A DNA stretch of 64,000 nt from Amphiura filiformis (taxonomy: Eukaryota; Echinodermata; Ophiuroidea; Amphilepidida; Amphiuridae): positions 21,381,258 to 21,445,257 of the forward strand of contig NC_092646.1 in NCBI RefSeq assembly GCF_039555335.1. The letters are read 5' to 3'. Below, in pieces: positions 57,634 to 64,000 of the stretch (its first letter is position 1; every line of letters starts with the position of its first letter). The position numbers and the translations under genes are program-made. The notes under the pieces are model-generated. The model had not been told where the DNA came from. It ran no database searches and saw only the letters and a list, made by a program, of their open reading frames with translations.

Positions 57634-58824
57634 CTACGGCCTACTAGCACTGGCAGTTGGAATTGATGCAACTGGCCGGGTTTTCTTCAGCTTCACAAAA
57701 CATCCACAAAAGGCTTCCTTAAAAGCGTCCCGATAAAACGAACTGATCAGGTTGTATACAAACGGATTGAGAGAGGAATTCAGGTATACAACATGCATCG
57801 TCCAAAGACTAACATAATTCCGTAGGTTTCCTCTGATTTATAGATCCGTTTACCGAAGATCCCCGATATAATATTGTTCAGAGTATTTGTTCGGATCCAT
57901 ACTTGACAAATGAAGAATAAGGTACCATTGATAACCAACATACGAGCTACTTGATTGCGTACTCGAGCGGCTTCAACCTGCAAATACTTTTGTAGGTCTA
58001 CTTCATCTCCCTCTCCGTCTTTTTTCGTCAACATTTCGCGATGGCCAAGACTGTACAGGATTCTAGCGAACATATACCCATTCCAAATCAGTGCAACAAA
58101 GAATGGGATAGTCTCTGTCAAGTTACTTATTATATTCACTTTCTCGCTGATGGTGACACAGAATTCATTTTTTTGAGGCCATCCGATGAAATCGGGAACT
58201 TGAGGCCAGATTGTGCAATACCGAATGAGTTTACTGTATTTGAGCGTGCGATCCGGCGCTTAAAATGCACGCAATGATCCATGTAATGCCTATAAGTTTC
58301 TTCGTGCGACCTTTGCTCGCAATTGCACGATGTTGCAACGGGTAACAAATACCATAGTACCGTTCAAGAGTCACTAAGCTCACAAGTCCAAGAGAAGCGT
58401 AGTACATTACATTTGCTATTCCAAAAGATAGGGAACAACCGATGAAAGTGCCATACGGTACGTCATGCCGAACTGGGGAATCGTAAAAGGCGTAAAGATA
58501 CGTACTTATTGATGTTACAATAAAACCAACATCAGCAAAAGCTAAGTTTGCCAAGTAATAGTTAGTAATGGTATGAAGTCGTGGTATTTTTGCCACTGCG
58601 TATAAGAAGGCACCGTTCCCAAGAGTGCCGATGATAAGAGCTATGGGCAAGCCGATGGTAAAGATTCGAACCTCAGCGGTGGAGTACATCCAAGTGTATG
58701 CATACCAAACCAAATTGGTCAGGTTGGAGTGGAACTGGGGATCATCGCATCCTTCTGGAAATGTTGTTAAGTATTCCATATTTGTGCAAGTTCTGAGAGA
58801 AAAAGATTCACGTTTTACTGACAT
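57634..58824 (-). CDS. Intronless rhodopsin-class GPCR, peptide-receptor type, with two frame breaks
   Basis: Seven-transmembrane receptor. It starts at ATG 58,824 ('MSVKRESFSL'), with an N-terminal N-glycosylation site (NLTN). TM1 carries the conserved 'GN' ('IIGTLGNGAFLYAV'), TM2 'NYYLANLAFADV' the LxxxD motif, and TM3 ends 'LERYYGICYPL' (DRY-like ERY). TM4 is 'ITWIIACILS', and loop 2 has Cys residues ('RYCTIWPQVPDFIGWPQ'). TM7 carries 'NSSLNPFVY' (NPxxY), followed by a 'FCGCF' palmitoylation-type site and stop at 57,634-57,636. The frame shifts twice: one extra base near 58,252 (after TM4) and one missing base between about 57,812 and 57,840 (before TM7). All three pieces are otherwise well preserved, so this is either a young pseudogene or carries sequencing errors. 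Neuropeptide or TRH/neuromedin-like ligands are plausible but not determined. Confidence 0.8.
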
Positions 58825-59211
58825 AAAACCCTGTCGTTAAATAGTACGACTGACCTTTGATGATAAAAAGAACTATTATTAATTACTCCAATTCATTTTA
58901 CGGTAGAAATTATACTCCAGTCGCTAATGACTAGCGACTTGTAGTTAACAAATAAACTGGACTGTTCTTGCTAGGCAATGAAAAAACGATCCGCCTGATT
59001 GGTCAGAAGTCAAACGCTCATACATATCTATCATCTGACGTTTAATCCAAACGTATTAATTATGGTGGATCATCCGCGCTTGTTTTTATAATTAATTATT
59101 TATATTTTCATGGCTACTTGGAGTCAGAAATCACGTTAAATATTAAGCATAAAATAAATTATGTATGTATTATGGATATTTTTCTGCCATTTTTTTATTA
59201 GCAGTACATGA

Positions 59212-59683
59212 TTAAGGGAACTGGAATGAGCGTTTCGACAGCATTTTTTGTGGGACATGAGATCACATCAGACCTATCGAATTGCATTCTGAATACGAAG
59301 AATGTCTTTCTCATATCAAATAATTTTCAATTTATGAAATTCACGATATAATACAAATTTTATGACAAATTATTAAAATTTGATATTTTTCACATTTTGG
59401 AGATATAACAGTCCTCGAAGTAAATTTAATGATATAGTCTTAAAGTGTATGTAGCTGGGAGGAAAAGCCGACGATCAATTGAAAATTTTGACCTTTCATA
59501 TTGAAGATATGGATTTTTTCCCAAAAAGACCTAATTTTTGTTGGTGTTTTGGGAAAAAAATCCATATCTTCAATACGAAAAATCAAAATTTTCAATTGAT
59601 CGTCGGCTTTTCATCCCACCTACATGATGTGCTCTAATGTCACACAATAAATACTGTCCAAACGTTCATACCCCATCCCTTAA
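59212..59683. mobile_element. TTAA-flanked GGGACATGAGAGCACATC element, near-complete copy
   Basis: TTAAGGGAACTGGAATGAGC at the left and CATACCCCATCCCTTAA at the right are partly mirrored. The central hairpin ('gacgatcaattgaaaatttt' with 'tcttcaatacgaaaaatcaa', 'cgtcggcttttcatcccacc') is near-perfect. It lies about 390 bp upstream of the GPCR. Confidence 0.85.
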
Positions 59684-59864
59684 ACCTATGAATTTTCACC
59701 AACGAAATGGAAAAAACTAGTGAGATGAACAAAAATTGCCTTACTGATCAGTATATAAAGGTACACATTGAAATTGAAAAAGACAACTTCGTTGGAGATG
59801 TAGATACAAGTGCATAGATAGCTATAGATGTGTGAAGGGATGAATAAACTAAATCCATTATTAA

Positions 59865-59955
59865 GAAGTGGACAATTTCGGCGCCCGGGAATTTTGAATA
59901 TCACGTGTTGAGAGTCGGCTAATGTATTCGTTTTTATGGTCAATATGAGTTTTGC
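59865..59955. mobile_element. Fragment of the AGGGAGTCTCCGG MITE family
   Basis: 'gtggacaatttcggcgcccg', 'ggaattttgaatatcacgtg', 'cgtttttatggtcaatatga' match the right half of the element at 35.0-35.4 kb. Confidence 0.75.
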
Positions 59956-60706
59956 CAGAGACATCATTATAGTATGTTCTTCAAATAGTCTGAATATTTT
60001 TCTAATCGTTCTTCTCCTTTAAACATGACATAAGCTTATATCCTTTAAATACTTATCAGAGCACAGATATTGGAACACTTAAGTCAGAAAAGAATTGACA
60101 GTCATGAAAGGAGTGTCAAATTATAATGACTTATCTGGACTTATCATTATCTGGTGTAGGCTATTTTGTCAGCTGTTCTGAAGATAACACTTTTGGGAAA
60201 ACTTACCAAATTTATTTGAAACGATCTGGACTAAAGATAAAAAAAAGTCGACGGTGTCATTTATTTTGTTAATCTGCCAATGTTTATGTAAATAATTGAA
60301 CCAATTGGAAAGTATAGTAAGTTCCGAAGTCCAATAGCCAAAATAGGAACTTCAGCATAAGCGAAACTCGAAACCGGAACTGAAAGATAAACGTGAAGGG
60401 TGCATATAGTCCTCGTACTCTTATGGTAAGTTACTGTTAGGGGTTATGTTGTAAATAATAGAGAGATTGCGATTTCCAATCTATTCAAAACCACTCTCCT
60501 GTGACTTCCAAAATTAAAGATTTCCAAGGAAGATTTCCCATAATCTGCCACAGTTTTGATTTTTAAGCGAAAAAGGTGGGTTTTTTTAAAAAAGAATTCC
60601 GCTATCACATGTCTGTGCTGATATAACTGTATGTCAACATTTTTAGCTTTTTGTATCTTCTACAGATATAAATGAATCGACCAGTTCTTAGATATCATCG
60701 CTAACA

Positions 60707-61776
60707 ATGAACACGACATCTGCCAAAATTCTGTCACTATGCATTCTCCTGTTGGACACCTGCATATGTGGTATGCTACCATTGTGTCTTGTCAACTGTC
60801 TAAGACGAGCTGGTACAAACACAATCACACGCATTCTAGAACTTGCCAATCTCTTTGCTGGCGGAGTATTCCTCGCTACACTTCTTCTCCATCTCATGCC
60901 TGGAGCAAGTGAAGCGTTACATGGAGCTCTTGAAGACAACGGACTTCATATAAACTACCCACTTTCGCAACTTCTTGTTGCTACAGGATTCTTTCTCATA
61001 GGACAGAACATATTGCTTTTTGTTTTTATCACACCGTACCTGACACTGGAGACCAAACTTTGCAACCAGTTTATGATCATTCCATCAACGCCACCTACGA
61101 AGTACATGATGACAACATAGATGACATCTCGCGCATCTTGCCAGATGAAAGGACGCCGTCCCTCACCCAAAATTCAATGGTGGACACATTGGGACAATTC
61201 TCTGTTTCTTATGAGAACTCTTGCAGCGACAACGCGCCTCTGCAAACCCATCAGACACATGATCACGTTGCCAGTGAACTTGTATTGACTCGGAAGACGT
61301 TGACTATAAGATCCTTGCTGTTCTTCCTGGCCTTATCTTTACATTCGCTATTTGAAGGAGTCGCTATTGGTTTGCAGAAATCAGCCACAGACGTGTTGAA
61401 GACTCTCCTTGCAGTTGCTATTCACAAAGGAGTCATTGCGTTTAGTTTCACTCTAAGCATGACACAACAGGCTATAATCTCGTGTATTATATTGTTTTAT
61501 GTCATTGTCTTAGCCGTGATATCGCCTGCTGGAATAGCCATTGGTATTGCAGTCAGCAACAGCGATGCTGATATAGCTGCTGATTTGGCAAACGGAGTGC
61601 TACAGAGCATTGCAGCTGGTACATTCCTGTTTGTAGTGTTTTTTGACATTTTACCTCGAGAATTACACAGTAATAAAAAACGTGAAGGAGCGTTAAATCT
61701 ACTTTTTACTTTGCTTGGATTTGGTTTAATGGCAGCACTACAAACTATCGGTTCGCATGACCACAGTGAGATATGA
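60707..61776 (+). CDS. ZIP-family zinc transporter (SLC39A1/2/3-like), with one frame break
   Basis: Plasma-membrane zinc (divalent metal) importer of ZIP subfamily II, inferred from motifs. It starts at ATG 60,707. TM1 is 'LLLDTCICGMLPLCLV', TM2 'NLFAGGVFLATLLLHLMPGA' and TM3 'LLVATGFFLI'. A variable loop with a His cluster ('QTHQTHDH') follows. TM4 'LALSLHSLFEGVAIGL' carries the HSxxEG metal site, TM5 'AVAIHKGVIAFSF' carries HK, TM6 is 'ISPAGIAIGIAV', then TM7 and TM8 to a TGA at 61,776. One base is missing near 61,002; reading on in the next frame gives the expected 'EHIAFCFYHTVPDTGDQTLQ'. The coding region is single-exon. The mutation may be a sequencing error or may mark a recent retro-pseudogene, since everything else is intact. 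Confidence 0.85.
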
Positions 61777-62498
61777 TGATAACTAACATTTTATTCAAAA
61801 ATGGACTGGTCTGATTGTAATGATAATTCGCCTTGTTTCTCATATTGACGAACCATGGATACCTGTAAACCGACCCTTTGACTAGTATCATCTGATTTTA
61901 GAGGGAAACGTTCTCGATTTTATTGATGTGCAGTGCTAAGTCGTTTTGTCATAGTCGCTATTCCACCCGGGGGAGGGGGCACTTAACACAAATGACCATA
62001 TATATGTATATATTTGACCAAATTAGACCCTTGATTTTTCAGCTCTAAAAGACCCCAAAATTGCTCATTCTTCATATTTCTGGCTTTTTCATGCGATTTA
62101 CAACCAAAAAGCCAAGAAAGACCCTAGATTTTGACTGTTCGCAGCTCCAAAAGTCCCCATTTAGCTCGTTCACAGCCCGGTTCGCAGCTCCAAAAGACCC
62201 ACTACCTCAAAATTCCGGGGGTAGGCACGGTTTATAGTAATTTGTATTCGGCAGTATGCGGATATCACGCGTAAGTAGGATTTCTAACATATAGCACTGC
62301 TATCAAAAATGTTGTTGGAGAATATATGCAGTTAGGGATTTATAGTAGGCTGTGCAAAACTCAAATAAAACTTCAATCAAAATCGGTAAAATAAAGTAAA
62401 ATCAGGCCAATAAATGGAATGGAAGGTGTCACCTGTCAGTGTACTTCGGTTATATTTATAAATGCGCTTTAATAAATACGCACGTGACTCATGGGCAC

Positions 62499-62587
62499 GA
62501 CATACAAAGACCAGCAAGTACGACCAAATCCCCATGTATTGACATACAAAGACCAGCAAGTACGACCAAATCCTCATGGTATTGACC
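62499..62587. repeat. Two-copy short tandem repeat
   Basis: 'acatacaaagaccagcaagt', 'acgaccaaatc', 'catg' occurs twice with a ~44-bp period. Between 61.97 and 62.23 kb lies a diverged 'aaaagacccc' repeat starting with a G-rich 'cccgggggagggggcact'. From 62.6 to 63.39 kb I see nothing. Confidence 0.8.
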
Positions 62588-63394
62588 ACTATACAGAAAA
62601 GGATAACAAGTCTACAGATAAATATCATCAATTTCTATTAAATATTCGGCATTGTAACTACTTGTATATTTAATATTCATAACGGAGTCTTACTTGTCCT
62701 GCGAAGATCACTGTTCAGCAAAGTCCACAGTACACTTGAATTTATTATATCCTTTGCGTATAAAATCCTCGACCAGATGCCAAGCTTTGAAACTTGAAGG
62801 ATTATCCATGAATTTTTGTTCTCTTTACTTAACTACTATACGTTCACCATATATAGGCCTATAATATACATATTTGGACTTTTGGCGTCTCTGAATGAAG
62901 GGACTGGTTTCCAACCCTATTATGATCAAACTCTCAGGAATGGTTCTCACAAGGATACATGAAAACAAATTGTGAAAATCATATAAGAAGAATCGCCTCA
63001 CATAAGCTCAGTATATAGAGATTGACACTCTCAAAGTTCAAAACGTGTGTCCGAATGTACGGAATTAAATCCCGGCAAAAAAATTATAACCTCTAAAGCC
63101 GATGTTAATATCGTATATCAGTAGAAATTTTCCAAAACATTAAACCATTGCCACTAAAATAAAGTTCTGCAAATCCAATAAAAAATTAAGATGTTGAACT
63201 CACAATTTACATACACTAGTGGTTTCATCCGACTGACCATTCTGATGAAAACATTAGTGCAGTGGTGAAACGTTACTGACAACATGGACAATTTGAGTTT
63301 ACAATCATTGGATTTGCGTTAAAAAGAACCACGTTAGCGGTTGAATCTCACACTGAATCCAAATGAACTTGTTCAAAGAAAAAAATAATGTTAT

Positions 63395-63836
63395 TTACAT
63401 TGTGCAAATAGCACAAGTCAAGTCGTGACCAGTTTCATATTCTGAGGGCAAACCACTAGAACTAACGACTTCGACATGAAAAAAATACGAAATTGGATCA
63501 CGGGTGTTTGTACCACGTATGGTTTCTGGGTCCCGGTCTAAGCAGACATATTGGGTGCGTGGGTGATTCCATCTTGCTGCAGCCATGTAGCCAGCATATT
63601 CTCTGGTCCAATTTGGAGGGCATTCTGTAGTTGCTGGCATCATGAAGACTTGTACTCGAGCCATTCGACTCTGACACATGACGCATGGGGTATCATGAGA
63701 TGTGACATCGTGTATCGCCCCTGGATCACCACTACGGTATTCCGCTCCGTAAATTCTTGCCCGGGCCGGTTGCTGACCTGACTCTGATTGGTTGAACTGT
63801 GGAGAATGTGTTAAGCATAGGTAATTGGAACCCCGC
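63395..63836 (-). CDS. Last exon of a short-chain-collagen-C4-like secreted protein (partial)
   Basis: The exon starts after an AG at 63,837-63,838 and runs to a stop at 63,395. Read through, it gives 'RGSNYLCLTHSPQFNQ', 'RIYGAEYRSG', 'HDTPCVMCQSRMARVQVFMM', 'PPNWTREYAGYMAA', 'YVCLDRDPE' and 'GHDLTCAICTM'. This order (NYLCL, YGAEY, PCVxC, CPxxWTxEYxGY, YVCxDxDPE, LTCxxC) is the C-terminal Cys-rich domain shared by sponge short-chain collagen C4 and many predicted invertebrate secreted proteins. The protein is extracellular; its function in this organism is unknown. Upstream exons, including any collagen repeats and signal peptide, would lie beyond 63.84 kb and off the window. Confidence 0.8.
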
Positions 63837-64000
63837 CTGGTATAATATTATCTCCATCACCTCCTTTACCACCAGCCGCTATACCTGCAGTAAATCAAAG
63901 AGAAGAAGCTAGAAGACATTAAGAGAGATCCAAGGTTCTCCCGGCAGGTCTAAACTACCAGGGGGCCTATACTATAGAGTATGTATTCCGCAGGAGTAAA

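Overview
This is a gene-sparse, AT-rich animal nuclear genome window. Four split or intronless protein genes and a partial fifth sit in a sea of short inverted-repeat transposons, minisatellites and microsatellites. The gene content (a TLX/NR2E1 nuclear receptor, a membrane-anchored solute-binding protein, a peptide-type GPCR, a ZIP1-3-type zinc transporter and a short-chain-collagen-C4-like protein), the TTAGGG array and the repeat types suggest a marine invertebrate deuterostome. An echinoderm is my best guess (possibly a brittle star), but the species is not determined.

Layout. 1-23 kb has no gene I can support. It holds a short palindromic satellite (0-0.3 kb), a nest of three transposons (6.67-11.97 kb), a fold-back element enclosing interstitial telomeric repeats (12.35-13.02 kb) and several microsatellites. 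23.0-34.1 kb (+) is a complete TLX/NR2E1 gene with seven inferred exons; the first is tentative. Its fourth intron contains a tRNA-derived SINE and about 3.4 kb of hairpin satellite. 37.8-49.4 kb (-) is a complete nine-exon gene for a single-pass membrane protein with a bacterial-type periplasmic solute-binding domain; its fourth intron is almost entirely a 42-bp minisatellite. 49.5-57.6 kb is repeats, including a mariner-like remnant with a nested Harbinger-like MITE, and two flanking copies of a segment with GPCR debris. 57.6-58.8 kb (-) is an intronless GPCR with two frame breaks. 60.7-61.8 kb (+) is an intronless ZIP transporter with one frame break. 63.4-63.8 kb (-) is the last exon of a short-chain-collagen-C4-like gene that runs off the right edge.

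The genes do not form a pathway; they are neighbours in an ordinary animal chromosome. The most unusual material is in the repeats. (i) A 4.35-kb element has about 450-bp terminal inverted repeats, an apparent 3-bp target duplication, and a decayed ORF of the 'HALTGCD' family whose acidic motifs resemble FEN/PIN nucleases. (ii) At least five families of fold-back elements are bounded by TTAA, several nested in one another. (iii) A hairpin (GCTATCTTCAGTAGATAGC) recurs at many separated loci and about 40 times in the TLX intron. (iv) The minisatellite intron repeats a perfect UACUAAC branch-point sequence in the sense strand. All exon boundaries were read by eye from splice consensus, reading phase and family similarity; no search was run.
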